The notes: generated from the letters alone by a model not told the origin. DNA of 64,000 nt from Pseudomonas sp. TH31 (GCF_016650815.1 NZ_JAEKEZ010000033.1:62001-126000); one strand, 5' to 3'. Positions 1-8,408 are shown, counted from the first letter of the stretch. Program-made: numbers and translations.

Positions 1-106
1 GTGCGGCCCGCCGCCGATGGTCGAGGCGGTCAGTCAGTTCATTCGCGAACAAGGCATTGCGCCGGTCAATTTCTACTACGAGAAGTTTGCTGCCAGCGCG
101 GCATAA
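1..106 (+). CDS. benC: Benzoate 1,2-dioxygenase electron transfer component, C-terminal end (partial)
   Basis: Only the last 34 codons are present. The frame is open from base 2 and ends with TAA at 104-106. The peptide starts CGPPPMVEAV and ends in a FYYEKF-type tail, which is the C-terminal end of the NAD-binding ferredoxin-reductase domain in benzoate or anthranilate dioxygenase reductases (BenC/AntC). These reductases pass electrons from NADH to the ring-hydroxylating oxygenase. The benD gene directly downstream favours BenC over AntC. The rest of the gene lies left of the window. Confidence 0.8.
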   Translation, partial: CGPPPMVEAVSQFIREQGIAPVNFYYEKFAASAA

Positions 107-126
107 ATTTTTCTGCTGCGATGCAC

Positions 127-213
127 CCGTAGGAGCTGCCGAAGGCTGCGATCTTTTGACGTTGGTTTTTAAAAACAAGATCAAAAGATCGCAGCCTTCG
201 GCAGCTCCTACGG
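127..213. repeat. REP-type palindrome between benC and benD
   Basis: Two inverted arms of about 33 bases, beginning GTAGGAGCTGCCGAAGGCTG, flank a short AT-rich loop. The same arms recur at 8322-8408 and 10917-11015, so this is a dispersed Pseudomonas REP/BIME-type element. It sits inside the benC-benD intergenic gap of 133 bp and could form a strong hairpin in the ben mRNA. Confidence 0.85.
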
Positions 214-239
214 GAAGCGGTCGTCGTCACGAGGTGTAT

Positions 240-1013
240 ATGAACAGGTTCCATGAAAAAGTCGCGTTGATTACCGGGGCTGCGCAAGGCATCGGTCGGC
301 GCGTGGCCGAGCGCATGGCTGCTGAAGGCGCGAAGTTGATTCTGGTTGATCGTTCGGATCTGGTGTTCGACGTCCAAAAGCAATTGGGGCAGGGCAGCCA
401 GGTACTCGCCCTGACCGCTGATCTTGAGGATTACAGCGAATGCAGCCGGGTGATGCGAACCGCCGTCGAGCGCTTCGGGCGCCTGGATGTGCTGGTCAAT
501 AACGTCGGCGGAACGATCTGGGCCAAACCCTTCGAGCATTACGAGGCGCCACAGATCGAGGCCGAAGTTCGCCGCTCGCTGTTCCCGACGCTGTGGTGTT
601 GCCATGCCGCGCTGCCGTTCATGCTTGAGCAAGGGCGCGGTGCCATCGTCAATGTTTCATCCATCGCCACCCGCAGCATCAATCGCGTGCCTTACGGTGC
701 GGCGAAGGGTGGGGTCAACGCGCTGACCGCCTGCCTGGCCTTCGAAACCGCCGGTCGCGGGGTTCGGGTCAACGCGACCGCCCCTGGAGGCACCGAAGCA
801 CCGCCGCGACTTATCCCGCGCAATACCGCAGAGCAAAGCACTGAGGAAAAGGTCTGGTATCAGCAGATCGTCGACCAGACCCTCGACAGCAGTTTGATGA
901 AGCGCTACGGCACGCTGGATGAGCAGGCGAGCGCTATCCTGTTTCTGGCCAGCGACGAAGCCTCATACATTACCGGCATGATCATGCCGGTGGGCGGCGG
1001 CGACCAGGGCTGA
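240..1013 (+). CDS. benD: 1,6-dihydroxycyclohexa-2,4-diene-1-carboxylate dehydrogenase (BenD, SDR family)
   Basis: A 257-residue short-chain dehydrogenase. It should oxidise the cis-diol carboxylate made by benzoate dioxygenase to catechol and CO2, with NAD+, in the cytoplasm. Visible motifs are the nucleotide-binding TGAAQGIG at residues 12-19, the NNVGG segment, and a catalytic Ser-Tyr-Lys set with Tyr152 and Lys156 in YGAAK. The start was set at ATG 240 because GAGGTG precedes it. An in-frame upstream start at 57 would read through benC and the REP element. It follows benC as expected for a benABCD operon. No benK or benE transporter follows. Confidence 0.9.
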   Translation: MNRFHEKVALITGAAQGIGRRVAERMAAEGAKLILVDRSDLVFDVQKQLGQGSQVLALTADLEDYSECSRVMRTAVERFGRLDVLVNNVGGTIWAKPFEHYEAPQIEAEVRRSLFPTLWCCHAALPFMLEQGRGAIVNVSSIATRSINRVPYGAAKGGVNALTACLAFETAGRGVRVNATAPGGTEAPPRLIPRNTAEQSTEEKVWYQQIVDQTLDSSLMKRYGTLDEQASAILFLASDEASYITGMIMPVGGGDQG

Positions 1014-1037
1014 CGCGACTCGTTAAAAACAACACAA

Positions 1038-1181
1038 AACCAGCAGTGGATGGCCGGGCGTCTGGACGCCAGGGAAGTCCTGACGCTGAAGGCCAGTCAC
1101 GCGTCCCTGGCGTCGATGCCGGTTGATGTCGCAGCGTTCATCGACAAGGCCGCGACGGCGCTGGCCACGGCCACGGCATAG
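1038..1181 (+). pseudogene. Remnant of an alpha/beta-hydrolase C-terminus
   Basis: Between benD and the Nudix gene an open segment of about 47 codons reads NQQWMAGRLDAREVLTLKAS and continues HASLASMPVDVAAFIDKAA, ending in TAG at 1179-1181. This resembles the C-terminal helix, with the catalytic-His region (KASHASL), of exported alpha/beta hydrolases. There is no plausible start or N-terminal part. I read it as a deletion relic. The family assignment is by pattern only. Confidence 0.45.
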
Positions 1182-1187
1182 CCCAGC

Positions 1188-1550
1188 TTACAAGCGACGC
1201 TGATAGGCTTTGACGATGCGCAGCGTGGCGTCGCTGATTTTCAGGTTGTGAATGGCATCCAGCGGATGCCACATGCAATCGATAATCTCATTCAGCGGCC
1301 GGGCCTCATCCAGGTTCAGCACCGACGCTTCGTAAACATGGTGTCGAGTGCTGCCGTCTTCCAGTTCCATCAGGTACAACATGCCGTCGACCCCGAGTCC
1401 GGTTTCTTCCGCCAGTTCTCGCGTGGCCGCGTCCACTTTGGTTTCCCCAGGCTCGACCTTTCCGCCAGGCAAGGTCCAGCGACACCGGGGCTTGCGCACC
1501 AGGAGGACATGTCGGTCTTGTTCGCAAATAACGGTGGCGCGTACTTTCAT
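1188..1550 (-). CDS. Nudix hydrolase
   Basis: A 120-residue protein with a complete Nudix box at residues 30-52: Gly30, Glu36, Arg44-Glu45, Glu48-Glu49 and Gly51, matching GX5EX7REUXEEXGU. Nudix enzymes hydrolyse nucleoside diphosphates linked to another moiety, using Mg2+. The substrate cannot be read from the sequence. The N-terminal part (MKVRATVICE) is the usual first strand, so the start looks right. The gene is a single leftward unit, convergent with the hydrolase relic. Confidence 0.85.
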   Translation of the reverse strand: MKVRATVICEQDRHVLLVRKPRCRWTLPGGKVEPGETKVDAATRELAEETGLGVDGMLYLMELEDGSTRHHVYEASVLNLDEARPLNEIIDCMWHPLDAIHNLKISDATLRIVKAYQRRL

Positions 1551-1770
1551 GTGTTACCTGATTGCCGTTTGTCACAAATAAGTCATAAAAATGCAATATT
1601 CAGGCCGAGACCCGTGCGGCGGGAGTTTGAAGGGTTGGAGTGGTCGTGCAAACCGAAAGTGCAACCGGATGTCGCCATGCCCGCGCGACGTCTGGTCGGC
1701 ACGTTGACAAGGGTGGGGTGTAAGGTAGTCCCGTCAATCGTGGGTTTTCATGACCCGAATGGAGGTGACG

Positions 1771-1962
1771 ATGAGCATTGAGCTGCTGACCAAGATGCAC
1801 ATGAACGGTTACGACGTACTCAGCGTGAACCACGGCCCCTGGCGGGTATGCACCAAAGATGATCGCCTGGGCGCCTTTGCCAGCCGGGAAGAGGCACTGG
1901 CCTTTGCGGCGTCTTTGCCGGCGTATAAGGCGCGGTCGAGACGGCCGGCGCGTAGCCAGTAG
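1771..1962 (+). CDS. Small hypothetical protein (63 aa)
   Basis: A short protein starting MSIELLTKMH, preceded by a perfect GGAGGTG ribosome site at 1761-1767, which decides for ATG 1771 over an in-frame ATG at 1750. The middle reads WRVCTKDDRLGAF, followed by an alanine-rich helix and a basic Arg-rich tail. This looks like a small soluble domain in which a short beta unit carries a residue-repeat fold. No family is recognised with confidence. A terminator follows at 1979. Confidence 0.6.
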   Translation: MSIELLTKMHMNGYDVLSVNHGPWRVCTKDDRLGAFASREEALAFAASLPAYKARSRRPARSQ

Positions 1963-1978
1963 TCAATCGAGTGGGGTC

Positions 1979-2003
1979 AGCCCCGGTTTTTGCCGGGGCT
2001 TTT
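1979..2003 (+). terminator. Rho-independent terminator
   Basis: AGCCCCGG-TTTTTG-CCGGGGCT followed by TTT. It ends the small gene at 1771-1962 and may also serve the convergent osmE. Confidence 0.75.
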
Positions 2004-2016
2004 CAGGGCTGCTCGT

Positions 2017-2373
2017 TCAGTAACCGCCACCGCTGCTGACAGAGTGGGAGGGTTCCCGGGCTCTCTGTTGCGCATTACTCCATTCCGCGCAACTCATGAA
2101 GCTGGTGTGGTCGACCTTGCCCGTGCCATCGAAACTGACGTTGTAGAGCTGTTGATGACCGGCCTGAACCAGTTTGTAGTCATAGCAGGTGCCAGGCTCC
2201 ACCGTGCGATCAGTGATGGCCAGCGGTTTGCCGCCAATCTGCTGGACTTGTTCCTTGCTCATGCCGTTTTCAACCTTGGCGACCAACGGCTGGTTGCGAT
2301 AGACGTGTGAATCGGAGCTGCAACCGCTCGACGCCGCCAGCACGGCGAGCAGTGCGAACAGAGGCTTGTTCAT
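2017..2373 (-). CDS. osmE: Osmotically inducible lipoprotein OsmE (SmpA/OmlA fold)
   Basis: A 118-residue lipoprotein precursor with a lipobox ending at Cys18 (AASSGC). The mature part carries the SmpA/OmlA-type signature NGMSKEQVQQIGGKP, then GTCYDY and a CAEW near the C-terminus, matching the layout of E. coli OsmE. It should be anchored in the cell envelope and induced by osmotic stress in the stationary phase. The tail is rich in Ser and Gly. The next gene upstream (2387-2626) lies 13 bp away on the same strand, so the two may be co-transcribed. Confidence 0.8.
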   Translation of the reverse strand: MNKPLFALLAVLAASSGCSSDSHVYRNQPLVAKVENGMSKEQVQQIGGKPLAITDRTVEPGTCYDYKLVQAGHQQLYNVSFDGTGKVDHTSFMSCAEWSNAQQRAREPSHSVSSGGGY

Positions 2374-2386
2374 GGCTGTGGTCCCG

Positions 2387-2626
2387 TTAGTGAGCTTTCG
2401 TTCGACTGATGTGCCGCGCCTTCACTTCATCGGCGTAGCTTTTAAGTCGTTCTTCGTCCCCCTGGAGCACCTCGCGCAGCCTTAGGGCTACTTGGGCATC
2501 CACTTCGTTACCCACCTGGCGAAACTGTTCCGCCAGGCGCAAAAGTTCTACCGCCGACCAGCGCAGATTCGACTCCACGCTTTGTAGGTCGCGCTGAAGT
2601 TCCTGCTCGAATTCGTTAAGCCGCAT
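2387..2626 (-). CDS. Small helical hypothetical protein (79 aa)
   Basis: A charged, almost fully helical protein starting MRLNEFEQEL, with heptad-like Leu/Val spacing that suggests a coiled coil. It has no cysteines, signal peptide or membrane segment. GCAGGAG lies just before ATG 2626 and favours this start over an in-frame ATG five codons upstream. It probably forms a two-gene unit with osmE. The function is unknown. Confidence 0.6.
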   Translation of the reverse strand: MRLNEFEQELQRDLQSVESNLRWSAVELLRLAEQFRQVGNEVDAQVALRLREVLQGDEERLKSYADEVKARHISRTKAH

Positions 2627-2791
2627 GATGATCTCCTGCAAAGTCCCCGCTACGAAAGATTAGTCCCGATTGCGGCGTGGAGTGTGCCGTTTGCAAGGGC
2701 ATGCGTCGGTTCTGTCGCTTTCGCCAATCGTTCGCTGGATGTCTGAGCGGCTACGCGCTACATTCGCCGTTTTTCAGGATGAGGAAGCGTC

Positions 2792-3127
2792 ATGCGGATG
2801 TTGATAGCGGGGGTGGCGGTGGCTATGTTGGCGGGATGTTCATTGCCTGCATCCCTGGTGCCAGGCGAGCCCAACGTCAGCAAATACAGCGCCAAGCCAC
2901 CCAAAGAGTACCTCGCTTGCGTGCTGCCTTTGTGGCAGGCGCAGATTCCCAAAACGACGCAAATAGGCATTTCCAACGGCTACCGCCTGACCGCGCCGAG
3001 CATCATCACGGCGGACGAGATTCTGGATATCGTGAAATCGAAGGATGGCAGCCGGGTGTCGCTGTATCAGGGGCCGCCCTGGGCGAAATCCGGGGCGATG
3101 AGGAAAGCGGTGCGTGACTGCCTGTAA
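2792..3127 (+). CDS. Hypothetical lipoprotein (111 aa)
   Basis: The start MRMLIAGVAVAMLAGC is a classical lipoprotein signal peptide with Cys16 as the acylated residue. GAGGAAG precedes the ATG. The mature part contains two more cysteines (YLACVLP and VRDCL), which could form a disulfide in the periplasm. The region from about residue 50 to 100 looks like a small alpha/beta domain. I do not recognise a family. The gene stands alone, with AT-poor flanks. Confidence 0.65.
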   Translation: MRMLIAGVAVAMLAGCSLPASLVPGEPNVSKYSAKPPKEYLACVLPLWQAQIPKTTQIGISNGYRLTAPSIITADEILDIVKSKDGSRVSLYQGPPWAKSGAMRKAVRDCL

Positions 3128-3133
3128 CGTCAG

Positions 3134-3356
3134 TCAGCGGGATCGTTTGCTCGGGGCCGGCGGCACTTTTCTTTTCCTTGCGCTCAACCAGCCATTCATC
3201 CACTTGTCCGGAGAACTCCGGCGGGCCTTGCGCCCAACACCGTTTGGATTTATCCGCCAGTAGCCAATCGTGAAACAGCTTGGGCGGCTGCCGATCCGCT
3301 GATTCCGATTGCTTGATCGATCGCTCGGAACTGACCAACGGTGTCGATTTCCGCAC
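3134..3356 (-). other. Possible short coding remnant
   Basis: The minus strand holds an open stretch whose translation (LFHDWLLADKSKRCWAQGPP followed by a VDEWLVERK segment) has natural-looking composition. The only starts are GTG or TTG without a ribosome site, and the frame runs into the convergent lipoprotein gene. It may be a decayed gene or chance. No function is assigned. Confidence 0.2.
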
Positions 3357-3417
3357 AAATAGTGTTGATATATAAGGGCTTACGTTCTTAATTAACCGAA
3401 CGGTATGCAGAAATATA

Positions 3418-3519
3418 TTGTTTCAAAGTGTTTTGGTAGGTTAATATCGCCCCGCGTTCACCACCACGGTTTATGCATTTTTAAGTCCCAGGCGTCCATC
3501 AGCTGCCTGGGATTTTTTT
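3418..3519 (+). ncRNA. Candidate small RNA unit (promoter-like boxes plus terminator)
   Basis: TTGTTT at 3418-3423, a 17-18 base spacer and TTAATAT at about 3441-3447 resemble a sigma70 promoter. A strong hairpin with seven T follows at 3486-3519. A transcript of about 65-70 nt without an open frame would result. No homology to a named sRNA is recognised, so this is pattern inference only. Confidence 0.2.
3486..3519 (+). terminator. Rho-independent terminator
   Basis: TCCCAGGC at 3486-3493 pairs with GCCTGGGA at 3505-3512 and is followed by seven T. The T-run lies on the plus strand although the next gene is on the minus strand. It may act for a small upstream transcript or as a two-way terminator for the TonB receptor at 3554. 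Confidence 0.65.
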
Positions 3520-3553
3520 GCCCGCGATTTGTTCTTCAGAACGCGTATTGCAC

Positions 3554-6013
3554 CTAGGTGTAGTAGTAGCCGCCGGTGAAGCCAAACGGTGAATAGCTGC
3601 CCCAGTTATCGCCGAACGAAGAATTGGGCACGCCAATGTGGTCGGGGTATTTGTCGAACAGGTTCTGTGCGCCCACGGCCACGGTCAGTTGCTTGGTCAG
3701 CGCATACGCCACGTCGAGGTCGGTAATCCATTTGGCGGAATACTCGCGGTCCAGGCTCGGGTCGCTCGAACTGTTGACCTCGGTGTATCTCCCGTAACGG
3801 GTCAGGCGCAGATTGACGTCGACGTCGCTGATGCTCCAATCGGCGGAGAAAATCATCTTGCTGCTTGGCGAGGTCTTGGTAATCAGCGCCCGGGATTGGC
3901 GCCCCATCAGTTGAAAATTACCGCCCAGCGCGGTCAATTGCTCCGGTGTGTCGTTCACGCTGAGGATTTGCGTGTGGTTGTAGTTCAGTGCGGCGGTCCA
4001 CTTCAGCGTGCCGTAGCGGTTCAGGTTCTGCCTATAGTTGCCGACCACATCGACCCCGGAGGTGCGGGTGTTGGCGCCGTTGGTGAAGTACTGCGCGCCT
4101 GCGGTGGCCGGCACGCCGATGCTGTCGAGCAGGGCGGCGACGCCCGGTCCCTGGAAGCGTTCGCTGAGCACCAGGCGATCGCGCAGGTTGATCACGTAGC
4201 CATCGACGGTCAGGCTCAAGTCATTGCTTGGGGTCAGTGCGAAACCGAGGCTGAAGTTGGTCGAGCGCTCGGGTTTCAACGCTTCGGCCCCCAAGGCTTG
4301 GGCGCCCGCTGAGTCCACCGGCAGGATCACGTAGTTGTACGACTGGTAAACGCCATTGATGGTGTCGAACCCGGTCGAGCGCGCGGTGAAAATCTGATTG
4401 GCCAGCGACGGTGCGCGAAAGCCGTTACTGACGCTGCCGCGCACCGAGAACACCGGGTTGAATTCGTAGCGGGTGCTGAGCTTGCCGCTGCGGGTACCGC
4501 CGATGCCTTCGTTGTAGTGCTCGTAACGCCCGGCGACGCCGAAGTACCACTGCTCGACGGGGTAGAAGCCGAGGTCGATGTAACTGGCGAGGCTGTTGCG
4601 GCTGACTTTCTGCGCGTCCTCAGGGGTAATGCCGTTGGTGACCTGCGCCCCCGGATCAGGGCGTTGCCCGGCACGTGGACTGTCGGCCGGGAACACGTAG
4701 CCGCCATCGATATAAGAAGCTTCGGAGCCAGCGCGGGTTTCGTAGCTTTCACGCCGATGCTCGAAACCGAAGGCCACATCCATGGGTTTGGCCAGACCGA
4801 TCTCGTAGCTTTTCTTCAGGTCGAGGTTGCTGGTGAGTTGGTCGGCGATGTAGATGCCCGAGGTGAACTTGTTCGGCGTGTTTTCCCCCAGTGACGGGTT
4901 CTGGTTGTCGTAGGTTCGTTGCTTGGCGTAGTTACGGCCATAGGTGCTGCTCAGGTCCCAGGCCCAGCCACCGAAGTTGTCACCCTTGGCGCCGAAGGCC
5001 GACTGGAAGTCGGTTTCGTTGACCAGCCAGTAAGGGCTATAACCGTCGGGATAACCATTAGGGCCGGTGGTGATGGTGTTGCGTCCGCTGGGCAAGCGGA
5101 AGTTCTGGCCGTCGTTGTTCTCGCGGGTGGCCAGGGTCGAGAACGAATACAGCGTCACTGCGTCGTTCAGCGGCAGATCGAGGTTATAGCCAGCATCGGC
5201 CAATTGGCTGCGCGGTAAACCGTAGCCTTTATAGGTGTGGTGGCTGGCATCGGCCTCGCGCGGGTCGGGCGAGCCGTCGGCCTGCGGGTAGTAATGGGCG
5301 CTGTAGCCGTTGCTGCCGGCCTTGTTGTCACGTTCCTGGTAGCGGGTGTCGAGAGACACATTGAGCACCCCGGCTTCGCCCACCTGGAAACCATAATTGA
5401 GCGCTTCCTGGCCGGTGCCGCGCTTGCCGTCGTAGCCCTGGCCGAGGGTCGTGTCGGAGCTGCCGCCGGTGGTCTGCTTGAGGATGATGTTGATCACCCC
5501 GGAGATCGCATCCGAACCGTATTGCGCCGCCGCACCGTCGCGCAGCACCTCGATATGGTCGATGGACGCCACCGGGATCAAATCCAGGTCGCTGGGTGCT
5601 GCGCCGCTGTTGATCCCGTTGATATTCAACGTCGCGCTGGTGTGCCGGCGCTTGCCGTTGACCAGCACCAGCACATGGGCGGCGGTCAATCCACGCAACG
5701 TCGCCGAGCGTACCACGCCGCTGGCATCCCAGCCCGCGCGGTCCGGCAGGTTGAGCGACGGGATGAATTTGCTCAAGGCTTCCAGCAGGCTGGGTTTGCC
5801 GACGGAGCGCAATTGTTCGCCGGTCACTACATCGATGGGTGTGGGGCTGGTGGTGACGGTGCGTTGTTCGGCGCCACGGTTGCCGGTGACCACCACGGTA
5901 TCGAGGGTCGGCGAGCCGGTCTCAGCGGCTTCGAGGCTGAATGAGGTCAGGCTGCAAGCGAAGGACAGCGGCAATAACAACGGACGGTAAGCAGGTACTG
6001 GGCAGTTGCGCAT
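3554..6013 (-). CDS. TonB-dependent outer membrane receptor (C-terminus cut by an amber codon)
   Basis: An 819-residue receptor with a signal peptide (about residues 1-29, ending SLEAAE), a plug domain (TLDTVVVTGNRG, VLVLVNGKRRH, IEVLRDGAAAQYGSDAISG) and a long beta-barrel. It would import a substrate across the outer membrane with energy from TonB. The frame ends in TAG at 3556-3554, but the same frame continues GTG CAA TAC GCG TTC TGA. Without the stop the protein would end TRVQYAF-like, with the terminal Phe needed for barrel assembly. The homologous fragment at 33275 ends YYYTRVTYGF. The gene lies next to ridA and the amine oxidase. The substrate is unknown. Confidence 0.85.
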   Translation of the reverse strand: MRNCPVPAYRPLLLPLSFACSLTSFSLEAAETGSPTLDTVVVTGNRGAEQRTVTTSPTPIDVVTGEQLRSVGKPSLLEALSKFIPSLNLPDRAGWDASGVVRSATLRGLTAAHVLVLVNGKRRHTSATLNINGINSGAAPSDLDLIPVASIDHIEVLRDGAAAQYGSDAISGVINIILKQTTGGSSDTTLGQGYDGKRGTGQEALNYGFQVGEAGVLNVSLDTRYQERDNKAGSNGYSAHYYPQADGSPDPREADASHHTYKGYGLPRSQLADAGYNLDLPLNDAVTLYSFSTLATRENNDGQNFRLPSGRNTITTGPNGYPDGYSPYWLVNETDFQSAFGAKGDNFGGWAWDLSSTYGRNYAKQRTYDNQNPSLGENTPNKFTSGIYIADQLTSNLDLKKSYEIGLAKPMDVAFGFEHRRESYETRAGSEASYIDGGYVFPADSPRAGQRPDPGAQVTNGITPEDAQKVSRNSLASYIDLGFYPVEQWYFGVAGRYEHYNEGIGGTRSGKLSTRYEFNPVFSVRGSVSNGFRAPSLANQIFTARSTGFDTINGVYQSYNYVILPVDSAGAQALGAEALKPERSTNFSLGFALTPSNDLSLTVDGYVINLRDRLVLSERFQGPGVAALLDSIGVPATAGAQYFTNGANTRTSGVDVVGNYRQNLNRYGTLKWTAALNYNHTQILSVNDTPEQLTALGGNFQLMGRQSRALITKTSPSSKMIFSADWSISDVDVNLRLTRYGRYTEVNSSSDPSLDREYSAKWITDLDVAYALTKQLTVAVGAQNLFDKYPDHIGVPNSSFGDNWGSYSPFGFTGGYYYT

Positions 6014-6049
6014 AAAGATGAAGCTCCTGAGTATCGGTGGATATCCGTG

Positions 6050-6547
6050 TCATTTCTTGCGGGCGGCGACGGCTTCGATTTCCACCAGGCCACCGGGCAG
6101 TGGCAGGGCCACGACCTGAATTGCCGTGCGCGCCGGTTTGTTCGGTTGCGCGGCACTGCCGAAAAACGGCGTATAGCCTTCCTGCAACCCGGCGAAATCG
6201 AGCTTGTTGCCCTTCACCGGATCGCCCACCAGGAACACCCGTAGCTGCACTACGTCACCGAGGTCCAGGCCTTGGCTTTGCAACACGCCTTTGAGTTTGT
6301 TCAGAATCGAAGTGGTCTGGGTCGCGGTATCGCCGTAGGCCGCAAAGGAATCCTTCGGCGCTTTCGGGTCGTGCAGGTCGGCGAGCAGCCCGCTGACGAA
6401 CAGCAGTTCGGTCTGCGCCGGCACCGACACCGCCAGTGAAATCGGAAAGTTCGAGTTGGGCAGGGCTATGCGTTTGATCTCGTCGGCGTGGCTGGTGAGG
6501 GCGGTGGCGGTCATGAGCAGTCCTGTGAGCAAAGTAAGGGTTTTCAT
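6050..6547 (-). CDS. Exported RidA/YjgF-family protein
   Basis: A 165-residue RidA-like protein. RidA proteins hydrolyse reactive 2-imino acids or imines to the ketone plus ammonia. Unlike cytoplasmic RidA (about 128 aa) this one starts with a clear Sec signal peptide (MKTLTLLTGLLMTATALTSH then ADE), so it should act in the periplasm. The C-terminal RTAIQVVALPLPGGLVEIEA matches the RidA active-site strand and its conserved Arg. It lies 36 bp downstream of the receptor start on the minus strand and near an FAD amine oxidase that would make imines. Confidence 0.8.
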   Translation of the reverse strand: MKTLTLLTGLLMTATALTSHADEIKRIALPNSNFPISLAVSVPAQTELLFVSGLLADLHDPKAPKDSFAAYGDTATQTTSILNKLKGVLQSQGLDLGDVVQLRVFLVGDPVKGNKLDFAGLQEGYTPFFGSAAQPNKPARTAIQVVALPLPGGLVEIEAVAARKK

Positions 6548-6586
6548 CGTTCAGTCCTTTAATTGAAAAGAGTCAGAGCAGATGTA

Positions 6587-6680
6587 CCTGTGGGAGAGAG
6601 CCTGCTCGCGAAGGCGGTGCGTCAGGCGACATCCGTGTTGAATATGCTGCCGTCTTCGCGAGCAGGCTCGCTCCCACAGG
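6587..6680. repeat. REP-type palindrome (GTGGGAG family)
   Basis: Arms CTGTGGGAG-GAGCCTGCTCGCGAAG and the inverted CTTCGCGAGCAGGCTCGCTC are separated by about 40 bases. Related copies lie at 21618-21711, 22768-22857 and 22904-22993. The element sits between ridA and the amine oxidase. Confidence 0.8.
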
Positions 6681-6702
6681 GTTTGCGCTTAACTGACTGG
6701 CA

Positions 6703-8276
6703 TCAGGCAGCAACACCGGATTGAGTGCGTTCGGCATGTCGGCCAATCAGCGCAACGATGCGTCGCGCCGAGTCGGCGGCGCTGTTTTGCCAGATGCCGA
6801 CACCGCCGTGGGCAAGGGCATCGCTGGCCAGATAAGTACGGCCCTGGGGTTCGTTGAGGATTTGGTAAGCGCTTTCGCCAACCTCGTCGTTGACGATCCA
6901 CGGGCCTTTGCTGAAAGGCACCTTGGCCCAGTTGATCGCCACCGGTTTTTGCAGCTCGGCGCTGTGGCCGGGGTGCAGCAGTTCGACGGCTTGCCGCGAG
7001 GAGGTAAACTGTTCGGCGATGGTTTTTTTGCTGAACGATTGCGCCGATTCGCTGGTGTTGTAGGCGGCGACCAGAATCCCCTGGGCGCTGTTCAGCCGAT
7101 CGCTCGGATACCACAGACCTTTGACTTCGTGATCCAGGTAAGACAATCCGCCGTAGATGTTGAAGTCGGTTTCCCAGAAGCGCGGCGACTGCCAGGCCAC
7201 TTTGTTCGCCTGATCGCTTTGGGCGCTGAGAATCGCTTGCTTGAACGGCTGGCTGAAATTGCTTGGCAGCTTGGCCAGCAACGGCAGGGGGACGGTGACC
7301 ACGGCGTAGTCGGCATCTAGCGTCTGAGTCTTGCCGGACTTGCGATCCCGGTAGGTGATGCGGCTACCGTTTTCCGAGGTCTGGATCTCGCTGACTTCGG
7401 CATTGAAGCGCACCGCGTCCTTGAGCTTGTCGTAGAACGCATAGGGAATCCGGTCCATGCCGCCGACGGGTTGAAACATGGTCGAGGAGAACTCCGGGAT
7501 TTCATCGAACACCAATGCCCCCAGAGCTTGGGGTTGAGCAGGGTTTGCAGCTCCAGCGGTGCGCGAGTCACGCCGGTTTGATCGCCGGCACCGGGCACGC
7601 GGGTGTAGCCCGAACGCACCGAGCCTTTGTATTGGAAATCGGCATTCAGGTCGCCATAGACCTTGAGGAAGTTCAGCAACGCCTTGCGGTCATCGACGCT
7701 CAAATCCTGGTCCAGGGCTTTGCGACTGACGGTACGCGCCAGCAGTTCGGACAACTGACCGCGAGTGTCGTTGACGGCCTGGCGCAACTGGAACGCCGGC
7801 TTGTCTGGGTCCGGCAAGGCCAGTGCATTGCGGCTGCTGTTGACCAGCACTTGCAGCTCGACACCCAACTCACGGCAGTAGCCGAGGATCGTCTGATGAT
7901 GGCTGGGAATCCGCGCCGGCCCGGCGTTAAAAAAGTGGCCTTCATCGAAGTCGACGGTCTGGCTGACGCCATCGTCGAAATCCACTTGAGTGCCGCGCCG
8001 CAGGGTCCAGTTGCGCCCGCCAACCCGCTCGCGGGCTTCCAGAAGGGTCACCGTGAAACCGGCCTTGCGCAGCTCGTAGGCACTGACCAGGCCGGAAATG
8101 CCGGCGCCGACCACCACCACGTTTTTGCCGTTGCCACTGCTGCCCAGTTGCAACGGCTTGAAACTGGCCGCCACGGCCTGAGGCGTGAGCCCCAGCGCAC
8201 CGAGGGCGCCGACGGCAGCGGAATAACCACCGACGGTGGCAATGCGGGCAATCATTTCTCTGCGGGTGAAAGCCAT
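6703..8276 (-). pseudogene. Tat-exported flavin monoamine oxidase, frameshifted by one base
   Basis: Two overlapping minus frames together encode one FAD amine oxidase of about 524 residues. The first (from 8276) has a twin-arginine signal (FTRREMIARIAT), the dinucleotide-binding VVVGAGISGLVSAYELRKAG, LEARERVGG and GPARIPSHH. The second (to 6703) has FDEIPEFSSTMFQPVGGMDR, a C-terminal FAD-binding region (YLASDAL, GGVGIWQNS) and the stop. The frame changes in the C-run at 7518-7522 (G-run on the coding strand): one extra G restores LWGALVFDEIPE. The enzyme would oxidise an amine or amino acid to an imine and H2O2 in the periplasm. The missing base may be a sequencing error. Confidence 0.8.
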
Positions 8277-8321
8277 GGTTTAGCTCCTTGAAGTCAGGCC
8301 TCTCAAACTGACGCGGACTAT

Positions 8322-8408
8322 CTGTAGGAGCTGCCGAAGGCTGCGATCTTTTGATGTTGCTTTTAAAGATCAAGATCAAAATATCGCAGCCTTCGGCAGC
8401 TCCTACGG
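8322..8408. repeat. REP-type palindrome (GTAGGAG family)
   Basis: Arms CTGTAGGAGCTGCCGAAGGC and inverse, as at 127-213. The right arm has one change (ATATCG instead of AGATCG). It lies between the amine oxidase and the second receptor gene. Confidence 0.8.

Noticed and set aside
57..239. N-terminal extension of BenD to an ATG at 57
   Set aside because: It would overlap benC and translate a REP palindrome. ATG 240 has a ribosome site and the standard SDR N-terminus.
4327..4779. Ser/Ala/Arg-rich 150-codon minus-strand frame inside the TonB receptor
   Set aside because: Out-of-frame shadow of the receptor gene, with no start signal or domain.
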